A stretch of DNA of 64,000 nt. It comes from Ascoidea rubescens DSM 1968. Lineage: Eukaryota > Ascomycota > Saccharomycetes > Ascoideales > Ascoideaceae. The stretch is from positions 935,428 through 999,427 of the forward strand of contig NW_017962913.1 in NCBI RefSeq assembly GCF_001661345.1, read 5' to 3'. Made by a program: the position numbers and the translations under genes. This document shows, in pieces, positions 39,806-50,147 of this stretch; the first letter of the stretch is position 1; each line of letters starts with the position of its first letter. Under the pieces are notes generated by a model that saw nothing but the letters and a program-made list of their open reading frames with translations, had not been told where the DNA came from and made no database searches.

Positions 39806-41106
39806 TTGAATGCTCTAGATGCTTTGGAAGCTCTATTTTCTCAATCGATTGCAAAACAAATCCAGCGCTCAGAAAGAGGCAAAAGAAGCATTGCAGGTGT
39901 TTATATAGCAAAGGAAACAGCCAAACAGGGAGGAGCGAGAAACGTGCGCACAGAAAAGGAAACACATGCAACAGATGAACAAGCGCTGAAGCTAGGGGAA
40001 GTGTCTTAGGTGCCAAAAAGATCTGCTAATTCCTCAGTGGCAGCAGCAACGACGGCGACAGGTGTACTACCCACCGCTGTGGATGTCCTGATAATGAAGA
40101 GCAACGGCGCAGCAGGAGAGACCTTCCTTTGGTATCAGATAAAAACACGAGTTACAAACACAGCCAGAATCCTGGGCTACTGAACACGAAAAAAATAGAC
40201 TGTTCCAAAAATTCGACGGAGAGACAAAAAGAAATCGATGTGCGGGTTTACATGATTAAAAGCATTTAAGTTTAAGATTTGTACTATCATAAACTCTATT
40301 TTAACTATAAAATTTGCAAATGCGACGAATAATCCGGAACTCTTTATGTTGCTGAAAACCCAATCTGTTGTGTAAATTCTAGCACGGCATCTACAGGCTG
40401 CGGCCTCGGCTGATCTCCGAACTTTGCAAGAACCACAAGGGGCTTCGGGCTTAACTATGGGGTTTTAGATTTTTCAGGGTTAAACCAGATTCTTGTAACT
40501 CTCTGCTATGTTTTCAGCAGAAGTCATATAGAAGTCACAGAGTTCATTTATTCTTTAAAAGATGTGTAATCAAAACTAAATAAACGGAGTGGTTTGATTG
40601 AACAAATACAATTTCAGGTGCTCGGATATACATGTGCAAGGTTGAAATCCTAAGCCAAATAGTTGGCAATACATTTATATTTGTTTTCCAAGTCAAGTTT
40701 ATTTTCTATTAAAAAAGACATGAGAGCTTTTTGGATCTCGATGATTGATATGTGCAGTGCTTTTTTCTTTTTTGATTGTTTTGCTATATTGCCGGCTTAA
40801 CGTTTATCGAGCAACAATTAACCATAAAAGGTGGTAGAAAAGCAATAAAGTAGTAATAGATAATTCGATTTTGAGCTTTTTCATATTCTAGTTTTTTGGA
40901 TTTTTAATTTTTTCGTGTTTTTGTTGTTTTATTGTTTTTTTTTTCAACTCCGTTTGGATAGAAAAAATTTTCTCCAAAAATTTCAAAAACTCCACAAAAA
41001 AATAGAAGGAGTTAATTGATAAGATAAATACAGTGGAATATGAATATGAATATAAAAATGAATATGAGTTAAAAAAACCAAATTATAAAAAACCAACTTG
41101 ATTCAA
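39806..41106. promoter_or_regulatory. FRE/MRM2 divergent promoter region
   Basis: A 1301-bp divergent spacer. On the FRE side are a TATA box (39901-39907), a TGCGCA element near 39946, a GC-rich stretch (about 40040-40130) and the iron-GATA motif at 40134-40142. A second GC-rich block (40381-40480) includes CGG-N7-CCG, the spacing of a zinc-cluster site. The MRM2 side is AT-rich with no clear TATA. No gene is seen. Confidence 0.55.
40134..40142 (+). promoter_or_regulatory. Iron-GATA site ATCAGATAA
   Basis: ATCAGATAA is an exact match to ATCWGATAA, the extended site of fungal iron-responsive GATA repressors (Sfu1/Fep1/Urbs1/SreA family). It lies about 330 bp upstream of the ferric reductase start codon. 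Confidence 0.55.
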
Positions 41107-41999
41107 ATGTCTACTATATATTCAAGGTCAATTAGCAGTTATAGTTTTCTTAGTAAAAACTTTGTGAGGAATTATAATTCAAACAAAAGTTCATCATCTA
41201 CGAGATGGATCAATAGGGCGAAAAACGATTACTATGCCAAACAAGCCCAAAAAAATGATTACAGGTCCAGGGCAGCATTTAAGCTTGAACAAATAAACGA
41301 TAAGTTTAGATTTTTTCAAAAAGGGCAAAATGTGGTTGATTTGGGATTCGCACCTGGGGCTTGGAGTCAAGTTGCAGCTCTGAAGACCAGTAATGGGAGG
41401 ATATTGGGAGTCGATATTTTGCCCTGCTCACCGCCGCCAAATGTTAGTGCTGTGCAGGGAGACATTTTATCACAAAGGACCCACAAAGCGATCAGAGACT
41501 TTTTTTCGAATTTTGGGAATTCAAGCACTAAACAGGTTCAAACAACAGACCACAAAACAGCTTCTGAGCAGAGCAGGGAAAGTATGGTGGGATATCCTAT
41601 TGACGTTGTTCTAAGTGATATGTAAGTAATAGATTTAACCTTTGGATTGTGAAAGTTAGTCGACTAACAAGAAGTGTTGTGTTTTAACGAGTTTGAACCA
41701 GGATGGCAAACACCTCAGGTATTCCATTCAAAGACCATTTGAACAGCATGGAGCTTTGTGAAGCAGCGTTGGTGGTGGCAATTGATTTGTTGAAGCCAAA
41801 TGGAACGTTTGTTTGCAAGTTTTTCTCAGGAAAAGAAGATCAAGTCTTAGAGAAGCGATTCAGGAAAGTGTTCAAAACAGTTCAAAGATTCAAGCCTGAA
41901 GCTTGTAGATCAGAATCTAAAGAGTTATATTTCGTTTGTTTAAAAAAAAGAAATGCTGAATTTAATAAAACTGAAATATTTCAATCAACTGATAAATAA
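41107..41999 (+). CDS. MRM2: Mitochondrial rRNA 2'-O-ribose methyltransferase Mrm2 (one intron)
   Basis: Exons 41107-41621 and 41702-41999 give 270 residues. Mrm2 is an FtsJ/RrmJ-type enzyme that methylates a ribose in the peptidyl-transferase region of mitochondrial 21S rRNA. The first ~30 residues (MSTIYSRSISSYSFLSKNFV...) are basic, Ser-rich and acid-free, as a mitochondrial signal. The catalytic K-D-K-E set is visible: K in SRAAFKLEQIND, D in VVLSDM, K in GTFVCKFFSGKE and E in SKELYFVCLKK. The SAM motif is VDLGFAPGAWSQV (about residue 75). The ATG at 41107 is the first in frame. A Gln/Thr/Ser-rich insertion precedes VVLSDM. S. cerevisiae Mrm2 is 320 aa, so this is slightly short. Confidence 0.93.
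41622..41701 (+). other. Intron of MRM2
   Basis: An 80-nt intron with donor GTAAGT (41622-41627), branch site GACTAAC (41662-41668) and acceptor CAG (41699-41701). It splits an ATG codon in the catalytic LSDMMANTSG motif; removal restores the family motif exactly in frame. Confidence 0.93.
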
Positions 42000-42361
42000 T
42001 AATTGGTAATTGCATTAGTCTAGATTTAGAAAGAAATTGATAACAATTTTAAAATTAGCTTTTTTTTTTGTGCAAAAACAACAATAAAAATGTAATAATC
42101 AACTAAGTAATTGAAAGATTAAACAATTAAATGATAAAGACTAAATCATCCATAAAAGTGGGCCCTAAAAAATATAAATATAAATAAATAAAAATAAATA
42201 AAAATAAATATAAATATAAAATAAATATAAACAAACACAAAAAGCATTCTAAAAAAAAATGAGCATAGAAAACACAAAAAAATAAAATTGTTCAAGAAAA
42301 AAACAATGTCAAAAACAAATAGTCAATGATGGCCAATTAAAACAAGAACCACATTGGTTGC
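42000..42361. other. MRM2/KEP-protein convergent spacer
   Basis: A 362-bp A/T-rich spacer with AAATA-type simple repeats (about 42170-42225). No gene is seen. Confidence 0.6.
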
Positions 42362-43033
42362 CTAGTTAACGCCATTAAGCAATGGTTCTCTTTCCTCCTT
42401 TTCCTTGCCTTTTGAGTCATCTTTTAGAGTTTGTTTTGGTTCTTCTGAAACCTCAGCGTCTTCTTTGGAGCTTTCCTTGGCTTCTTTAGGTTCTTTAGGT
42501 TCTTTAGGTTCTTTAGGTTCTTTAACATCTTTAGGTTCTTTTGGCTCCTTCGAAGTGTTTTGTTCTTCAGCAGGTTCTTTAGCTTGTTCGGGTTGCTCGA
42601 CCTTTTTCTCAGTAGGTTCTTTAGGTTCTTTAGTATCTGGGGCTACTTGTGTTTCTTTAGTATCTGATGTTACTTGTGTTTCTTTTCCTTTTCCTTTGTC
42701 CTTGATAGAGGATTGATCGTCTAATTTATCATCAGATTGCTCAATGGATCTGCTCGTACCTTCTTTTGATTCATTCAAGTTATTAATTAAAACCAAATTT
42801 TCCTCAATGTTGTGGATATTGTATAATAATTTGTTGATTTCTTCGTCTTTGTCGTCGATTAGTTGATTTGATTTGATTAAAAGTTGATTTGAGTTTTCGT
42901 TTATCATTTCGCTTAGCTCTTTTTTCATTTTTTCAATTTCTTTATCATTTCTGCTCTTTGTTATCTTATGATCAACAACAAGAGTTATAAGAAATGTTGT
43001 GATTGCAGTGATGGAAATAGCGATAATAGCCAT
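42362..43033 (-). CDS. Unrecognised membrane-anchored protein with Lys-Glu-Pro repeats
   Basis: I do not recognise this 223-residue protein. Residues ~2-20 are strongly hydrophobic (MAIIAISITAITTFLITLVV) and followed by basic residues, so this is a signal anchor or N-terminal membrane tail. Residues ~28-90 are predicted coiled coil (Lys/Glu/Asn/Leu heptads). Residues 95-215 are charged and disordered, with KEP and KETQV repeats encoded by a 9-bp-period array (GGTTCTTTA units, about 42482-42530). It ends EREPLLNGVN. A clear frame with one ATG and regular composition argues for a real gene. Lack of any conserved domain and low complexity leave some doubt. It is convergent with MRM2, and a gene-poor region lies upstream. 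Confidence 0.6.
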   Translation of the reverse strand: MAIIAISITAITTFLITLVVDHKITKSRNDKEIEKMKKELSEMINENSNQLLIKSNQLIDDKDEEINKLLYNIHNIEENLVLINNLNESKEGTSRSIEQSDDKLDDQSSIKDKGKGKETQVTSDTKETQVAPDTKEPKEPTEKKVEQPEQAKEPAEEQNTSKEPKEPKDVKEPKEPKEPKEPKEAKESSKEDAEVSEEPKQTLKDDSKGKEKEEREPLLNGVN

Positions 43034-43138
43034 TTTGGATTACGAAATAAGTAAATAAAAAAAGATAAAGATAGAGATGAAAAAGATAAAGATAAAGATA
43101 AAGATAAAGATAAAATCAATTACAAATAATCACCAAAT

Positions 43139-43231
43139 ATTAAATGTATTAAATGTATTAAATGTATTAAATGTATTAAAATGTATTAAATGTATTAAAT
43201 GTATTAAATGTGTTAAATGTGTTAAATGTAT
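43139..43231. repeat. TTAAATGTA minisatellite (~10 copies)
   Basis: About ten copies of a 9-bp unit TTAAATGTA, with one copy lengthened by an A and two with G for A. It lies 100-200 bp upstream of the KEP-repeat gene start. Confidence 0.85.
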
Positions 43232-44760
43232 TGTTATGATCAAATTCAATACAATAATAAGATTAACCTTTTATTGTCAATAGAAAAAAAGGAGTTGATT
43301 CTTGATTTCTTAAAATGTTTAAATTGCTAAATTTATTAAATCCCTGGACAGAATGCTTAAATTTGCTAAGTTATTAAAACACTGAATTCTTTTGAAAGTA
43401 AATTGATCCAACTATTGGGTAAAGAAGAAAAAAAAGTAAAAGAAACAGATGAAGAGCGAATGGTAAAAAGGTGAAAAATAGTAGCAAGTTGCACAGCTGG
43501 AATTGAAAGTGATTATGGTGCAGCATCTCATATTAAAATTCCTTCTACAACTTGAAAACAGAATAGGGTTGGTCAAAATTGCCCTTTTTGAGCCTACTAC
43601 AGTTTTTTCGTCTATGCTTGGTAATCTCTTACTAAGCGACATAGACTTGCTTTGGGACCATCATGACGGGTGCTGTCCCAAAGTGGTGGTGCAGTTTAGT
43701 TTTCTGGTCTGTGACCAAGAACCTGATGGTTGGAAATCGACTCTTTTTATGATTATATTCTCATAAAGAGGAGGTTGTTGGTGCTGTCTGTTTTGCTTTC
43801 GACCTTTGGTAAAATCCAAACAACAGAAGTTACTGGTGTTGTCCTTTTTACAGATTGCTTTGTGTGGTTTTGTTTACGAACCCCATTGGATTACTTGCTA
43901 ATTCTAAAAAGTGCTTTAAAATTAACCCAACTACTTTAATTTTTAGTCACAAAGTAAATTCAAATATCTTAAGCACAAAATATAAAATGTAAAATTAAAT
44001 GTAGAATAAGAATAAGAATAAGAATAAGAATAAGAATAAAAATAAAAATAAATAAAAGCAAAGATAAAAAAAAAAAGAGGCAAATATTGCTACTATATAT
44101 ACAAACTAGCGTTGTTAAAAGGATATTAGGAAGAATTAGAAATTCAAAACCAAGTAGCGTTATCTCATTGAATGACTTTATTATTAAACTAAACTTATTT
44201 ACCAGAAATAGAACGGTGAGAAGTGATCAAATTGTATTTTAACTAGTTGACTAATTGGGGTGGATTAGATAGAAAAACAACTGTAAACGCAAAGGAAATA
44301 TAAATGGTAGATTGCAATCGTGATAGAAACTTGAAATTGTAATGGTTAGTGCAATCAAACCCATCACCATCTCCAAACCGGTTGAGCTACTAAAGTTGAA
44401 AGAGGAGAAGTCCTATTCTTTATATGTGAAGCCCTGTTATCGTTTTTATTTCCTCTCAATAAACTTCTCTTTCCCTTTCTCTTTTCTTTTTTTTTTGTGA
44501 TTGAAATCATTCCTCTCAATCACACGAATCGATATAGGATTAATCTGAGATCCAGTCTGAGATAAAATTAAACAGTAAAATAAATCCTCCTGATCAAGAT
44601 TAGATTAGATCAGATTAGATAAAAAATAAATTGACATTAAAAATATTATCAGCTAAATAAGTAACTAAAATGAATTCGAAAAATTTTAATTAAATTCGTA
44701 AATTAAATTATATTAAATATTCTTTAATATATTTTTAATAAATTATCAATGAAATCATCA

Positions 44761-44825
44761 AATTAATTATTAACTAATTATTAATTAATTATTAACTAAT
44801 TATTAATTAATTATTAACTAATTAT
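44761..44825. repeat. AT-rich tandem repeat, 22-bp unit x3
   Basis: Three near-perfect copies of a ~22-bp unit containing ATTATTAACTAATTATTAAT, itself rich in TTAATTAA palindromes. It contains no G and very little C. Confidence 0.8.
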
Positions 44826-45920
44826 CTAATATTATTTGGTTGATTTCCAAGAAAAGTGAAACAAATATAAAACAAAAACAAAAATTGTATGATTATGTTT
44901 CAATCTCTTTCGGTTTCTGCGTAATTTCTTTTGTGGTTTTTAAGTGTGAAAGGAAATGGAGAAGAAGAAAATAGAAGAAGAAAAAAAATAGAAATAAGAT
45001 GGAGAAAACACTGGGGGCTGTTGAGGGTTACTTTGTCGAGCATAAATTATCATGTTGGTTCAAAAAAGCTACTGAGAGAGAGACAAATGTAAACAGTGCA
45101 CTTTTACCTAATTCCATCCACATCACAACGATCACAGCATTTTGGATGTTGCGCGAGAAATTGGGAATTCGTTTTTGGATCCTGGATTCAAATTAACTTG
45201 TTGCCATTTTGAATCAGGACAAAATCAGGATAAAATCAAGATGCAATCAGGATGAAATGAAATGACATGAAATTCTGGAGTTCAAATCAATTATTTTAGC
45301 GTTTTATTATTTTATTATTTTATTTGTTTGTTTTTCTTGGGTGTGTTTTTTTTACAGATAAATGTTGGGTATGAATCTTTCCCTCAAAAGTTAATATGTG
45401 TATTCAAAGTCACGTGCAGCTGCTTTTCAGAAGGATTTCGATTCAGCAGAGAAAATTTAAAATTCAAATTTTTAGTTTACTATTTTTTTCCTCTCTTTTT
45501 CTCTTTTCTTTAATTTTGTTTTTGGTTCTCTTCTGTTTTTTTGCTCTCTTTTCTTTTGGTAAACAAATGAAATTTGTTTGGTTCACTGTTATGTGCTCGC
45601 TACCAACTTAATGTTAGAGTTTGGGTGAATAATGAAAAAGACGGTGGATAAATTCATCAATTAATCACGAATCATGAATCATGAATCATTAATTATCAAG
45701 AAAAAAAAAGGGCAAAAAAGCTGATATGTCATCAAAATCAGCAGATTACAGCTTTGTTTAAGCTAGTTTTTTGTGTGAATTCTCAATTCCAGAATTTCAA
45801 ATTTTTAATTTTTTAAACAAAAGAATAAAATTTAAAAATTTATTCGTAGATTGGTTTATCAAACTATTAAATCTTGTTGCTAATGTTTTATTTTAGATTT
45901 TTCAGTAAACTACTTGTATC

Positions 45921-45935
45921 ACGAATAGTATTCGT
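45921..45935. promoter_or_regulatory. Perfect palindrome ACGAATAGTATTCGT
   Basis: Seven-base arms around a single G. It is followed 3 bp later by a third GCGAATAG copy of the half-site. It looks like a dimeric transcription-factor site array; the factor is unknown. Confidence 0.5.
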
Positions 45936-47553
45936 AACGCGAATAGCAGGAAAAAGGTAAAGGGAAAGGAAAAGGAAAAGGAAAAGGGAAAGCCTAAAAA
46001 TATTTTTTAAAGTTAGTTTCACAAAGCACATTTTAAAGTACGGTCAGATTCAGATTATTCAGGTGTCTGTTGCGCTGCTATTTTAGTTATTGTAGCTATT
46101 TTAGCATTTCTCAGTGCAATCAGTTGTTGGCTGTAAATCCGGGGGTTTTGTGCCATAACTTTATTATTGTCTTGAAATGTTTTACCAGGACTGGCAACCC
46201 TTGACTCTTGACTTTTGCACAAACCTTTCTGCGCTGCACAGAATTTCGTAATAGTGTAATAACTTATTATCAATTCTCACAGCGCTAAACATTCACAAGG
46301 CCAATCCAACAAACCAAACCAGAAACAGAGATTTTCTGCTACGTCATCACAAAAACAGCAGATGTTGCTTTTTGTTACAGCGCTTTCTAATCCTGTGCAA
46401 TTCTTTTAGTAGGATCTGGTTGCTATTAGTCCTTGATTGCTACTTTCCACATTTCCAAAACTTAGAATATTCAAAGTTAGGTAAAGGGATGTTGCCTTTT
46501 TTCTTAATTATGTTACCAGAGGTGTCAAAATTCTAATTTTGGGGATGCAAAATTTCAATGCGGAATCTGAAAATTAGGTATTTTTCTATATTATCAACAG
46601 AATTTACCATCTGTTGAATGGAAAAAATTATTAATCTTAAAGTAAAGAGGAAAATGAAAACAAAACATAAACAAAAACAAAAATACCGAGACAAATTGGT
46701 AAAACCTTAGTAGAAAAAAAATTAGGAGAATTTCCAAAGAATTTCTCAAAAATTTGACAATTTTCTAAGAATTTTAATTATGATTTGAAATTCTCCAACT
46801 TCCAATTCCTTAATCAGTGGTCCTTTAGCAAACGCTTTAATTACATAAGCTTTGATTGGAGCTACAAACAAAGAATTTGAATTCAAGAAAAAAGCCAGGA
46901 ATATAGAGAACAAAGAATCGATTGAATTAATCAAACCAAGTAAACTAATGGATGTAAATTCATAGAAAGAGCATCTAAGCAAAAAAAAAAAATGACCGGA
47001 AAATTTGCTCTCTCTTACTTGAACTCGAGTAAGAATCACGCGCGGAAACTAGTTTTGGGAGCTGAAACAGAATTTAAAGGCTTCATTTTGAGACACTGCA
47101 GATTTTTTTCCAAAAATTGGAATCCGGAGCTTTCAGGTTAAGAAGGCTTTGGGAAACAGGAGGCAGACAGGAGATCTGGAGGCCTGAAGGCCTGGCTAGG
47201 ATTCGGGGCCCAATTTCGACGACCCAGCAGCCGGAGCACCAAGAGACGGGATACAACAAGACCAATGTTGCAGCACCAAAGAGGCAAGAACAACAGAAAC
47301 TGAAGCAACTGAGGAAGCAGAACCACAAACACGATCGCTGGCAACGCAAAGCCTGCAATTTGGAGACAGAGACCACAAACAGGCTCCGGGCCAGGGAACG
47401 GCGGGCAGGCGCAGCATCACGGGATTGGCATTACGGGATTGGCTAGAGCTGTCTAGCGCAGGCTGCGACGGGCCGCTGCAGTGCCGGATCATTGAAAAAT
47501 TCAGAACAGCTCTCTATGGGCAAAACATCAGCTTGAGATGCTCTGCTCCTTTC

Positions 47554-48797
47554 TATATAAATATCCTGCGTTTTCTCCAGCTCTTTCCAGCTCTTTCCAG
47601 TTGTTTTCCAATCCTCCTCCATCACAACCACCATAGGAACTGTATAACCGCATCTGCATTTTAGCATTTCTGCCTTGATATCCTATTGTCTCACTATCTC
47701 ACTATCTCATACTATCTGCATCCTGCGCTTCTCTCTCTTGTTCTCCCGATAGCAAACTACACAACAAAATAGTCACAAACGTTCTCTACATACTTGTTTT
47801 TCTTAATACTGCCAGTCTGGTAATTAAAAATAAAAATTAAGTCAATTTATTTCACTTTAAACTAAAATTCACAACCTAACATCAATAATCCTTTAACGAA
47901 TATATTAAATATTAATCACATCACCCTTATTCTAAATTCTATTCAACCAATTCTCTTCACTTAAACTATTGGCTTCAAGACACTTGGTACAAACATTTTA
48001 AACTCAAAACTCAAATATTTTATCAATAAGATATTTAACAATCTACTACCAATATCAAAATTCATTACTTTTATACACATAACCCATAACTCACAATTCA
48101 TAATTAAATACAAAAAGTTTAATTTTATTATTTCAAATTTTAGAAATCAAAAATTAAAAATTTTATTTCAAATTAAAAATTCAAATTCAAATTTAAATTT
48201 AAATTTAAATTAAAAAGTTCAACCACTATTTAATTATATTAAAATTTTTTATTTAAATTTACTTATTTCAGCTTTTTTTTTAAAACAAAACAAATAAAAA
48301 GGCAAAGTAAATATCTGTTTTATTTTATTTCTCACTTCTTCCGTTCCTCTTTCCTCTCTCTCCAAGATTTCAAACTTATCTTTATCCCAAAATTCAAACT
48401 ACCACTAATATTCATATATATATATGCCTTGATTTCACCTCCAGTTAATCTATCTTCACTGTATCTCCATCCACATCCTGATTTTTTACTTATTCTACAT
48501 TCATATTATTATCTCAAACTACTATCCTAATATTATCGCCTTTATATTACTATCGTAATATTACCACCAAATTATGATATAATAATACAAACTAAACATC
48601 ACATTTGAAATACAAATAACCTATTTAACTACAAACATTTTTTCACTTTTCATACTAAACCTTTCAACTTTTGGTTTTTCATTCACCTTTTCTTTTTCCA
48701 ATCTTTTTTCCTGGCTTATCTCGAACTTTTTGACTTTCATACTACTTGACTTTTAATACTTATCCATTTCCTACACATATTAACACTAAATCCATTA
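47554..48797 (+). promoter_or_regulatory. TATA box and long G-poor 5' leader of the cyclin gene
   Basis: TATATAAATA at 47554-47563 ends a GC-rich island. From about 47600 to the cyclin ATG at 48798 the sense strand is almost free of G (often 1-5 G per 60 nt). I found only two ATGs in it: 48424 (ATG CCT TGA) and 48574 (ATG ATA TAA), each a two-codon uORF. Strand asymmetry over ~1.2 kb is best explained by selection on a transcribed, unstructured leader. No convincing intron is seen in it. Confidence 0.6.
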
Positions 48798-50147
48798 ATG
48801 AAAATGACAATTTCAATACATCAAGCTCAATATTCTCAAGAAAATCCAGTTTCTTCATTATCTTCAAAATCTAATTCTGTGATTTCAAATATTTCAAACA
48901 CTTCTTCAACTACAAGTAGTCCTAGTAGTCCTAGTAGCACTAGCAGTACAAGTAGCACAAGCAGTACAAGCAGTACAAGCAGTACAAGCAGTACTGGTAG
49001 CACAAGTAGTACTACCAGTACTACCATCGCTGATAATGATAACTCAAATACAGATTTAAACTCAAATATAGATAATTCAAATGATAATCCCTTGGCTTTC
49101 CACAAATTCAAATTATCCTTAAACGGAAATACAAATTCCTTATTAATATCTGATGATGAAATCAATTATTTCAACAATCTATATCTAAATCTTGATTTTA
49201 TTAAATTGCACGATCAATTAAAACAAAAAAATGTGTCCATTTTCAATAATCGCTCAAATATTATAACTTCAAATACTGCCATTTTATTACTATTCAAATC
49301 CTTATCAAACTTAATTGAATTCTGTAAAATAGCTAAACAAGACCAACACAAAAATTCTAAAAATTCTACTAATGAAAAGAATTCAATTAACTTGAACAGC
49401 TACAATTTTAAAAATATCGATGAAATTAAAAATATTAACTCAGCTCTAAACAATCCAAATAATATTAATAAATATATACAAAAGGACTTGGATTTTCTTA
49501 ACCACAATTACACTGATATTAGTTTCAAAAGAGTCAATTCAAAATCAGATTTTTTAAAATATAATTATAATTTATCAGATAAATTACATAATGAAACATT
49601 ATCCCCATTTAAGATTAATGATCTATTAGTTCAATTCAATCAAAAAAATCAAGTTAAAAATCAAGGCAATTTAAAATCTTTATTGTTCCATAAATTCAAT
49701 CTCAAATCGGCTCCTTCAATTTCAATCTTAGATTATTTATTCAATATTCACAAATGCTTTAAATTTTCCTCCTTTATTTATATCGCTGCTTCGTATTACA
49801 TTTACCAATTAATTATACCTTCTTCTCCTTTTAATTCTAAAAATATTGCAAACCACAACATGACCTTTATAAATTCCTTTGAACTAAACGAAGTTAATGT
49901 TCACAAATTGATTTTAACCTCAATAAGAATTGCCTCAAAGATACTAATGGAAGATATCAACTATTTTATCAAAAACATTAATTATTCCTCTGTTGTCGGT
50001 GTGCCTTTGAATGAGTTGAACCAGTTGGAGATTAACTTTTTGTTTTTAAACAATTTTGAGTTAAAAGTAGAGGAATTAGATTTAATTTCTTACTTAGGTG
50101 AATTGCGTTTACTAAACAGCTATATTGAAAAAAATTCAAATTACTAA
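48798..50147 (+). CDS. PHO80/PCL-type cyclin
   Basis: A 449-residue cyclin of the Pho80/Pcl6/Pcl7 group, which activates the Pho85 kinase. The cyclin box lies in the C-terminal third (about 300-445): LDYLFNIHKCFKFSSFIYIA, YYIYQLI, FELNEVNVHKLILTSIRIAS, KILMEDINYFIKNINYSSVV and GVPLNELNQLEINFLFLNNF. The order and the L-N-x-L-E-x-x-F-L signature are typical of the group. The N-terminal ~90 residues are Ser/Thr/Asn-rich, including a (SerThrSer)n run encoded by AGTACAAGC-type repeats (about 48925-49020). Residues 180-290 are an Asn/Lys-rich insertion. Which paralogue it corresponds to cannot be decided. The long leader and >3-kb upstream space suggest complex regulation. Confidence 0.82.
   Translation: MKMTISIHQAQYSQENPVSSLSSKSNSVISNISNTSSTTSSPSSPSSTSSTSSTSSTSSTSSTSSTGSTSSTTSTTIADNDNSNTDLNSNIDNSNDNPLAFHKFKLSLNGNTNSLLISDDEINYFNNLYLNLDFIKLHDQLKQKNVSIFNNRSNIITSNTAILLLFKSLSNLIEFCKIAKQDQHKNSKNSTNEKNSINLNSYNFKNIDEIKNINSALNNPNNINKYIQKDLDFLNHNYTDISFKRVNSKSDFLKYNYNLSDKLHNETLSPFKINDLLVQFNQKNQVKNQGNLKSLLFHKFNLKSAPSISILDYLFNIHKCFKFSSFIYIAASYYIYQLIIPSSPFNSKNIANHNMTFINSFELNEVNVHKLILTSIRIASKILMEDINYFIKNINYSSVVGVPLNELNQLEINFLFLNNFELKVEELDLISYLGELRLLNSYIEKNSNY

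Larger units (their letters stand above)
43034..47553. other. Gene-poor region with simple repeats and scattered regulatory motifs
   Basis: About 4.5 kb without a convincing gene on either strand. Contents: (GATAAA)n at 43081-43114; a TTAAATGTA minisatellite (43139-43231); (AATAAG)n at 44003-44039; an AT tandem repeat (44761-44825); E-box CACGTG (45411-45416); a perfect 15-bp palindrome (45921-45935); (GGAAAA)n near 45955-45991; and a GC-rich island (about 47040-47500) just upstream of a TATA box. Open frames of 60-110 residues here have no protein-like features. Part must be the promoter of the KEP-repeat gene (left) and part the promoter of the cyclin gene (right). Confidence 0.6.

Noticed and set aside
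40381-40480. GC-rich block between FRE and MRM2 considered as a structured RNA gene
   Set aside because: I could not fold it into, or match it to, a tRNA, snRNA, RNase P, SRP or 5S RNA by eye. It fits the window's promoter-island pattern better.
45411-45535. GTCACGTG followed by ~100 bp of AT-rich DNA and TGTTTTTGGTT, resembling CDEI-CDEII-CDEIII of a point centromere
   Set aside because: The essential CCGAAA core of CDEIII is missing and a CACGTG E-box alone is common. The clade is not shown to have point centromeres.
46746-47039. 97-codon minus-strand hydrophobic frame
   Set aside because: No recognisable domain, AT-driven Phe/Leu/Ile composition, and its start codon lies in a likely promoter.
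47083-47664. Several overlapping frames of 68-109 codons on both strands
   Set aside because: They all lie in the GC-rich island just upstream of the cyclin TATA box. None has family features, and GC-rich DNA yields long chance frames.
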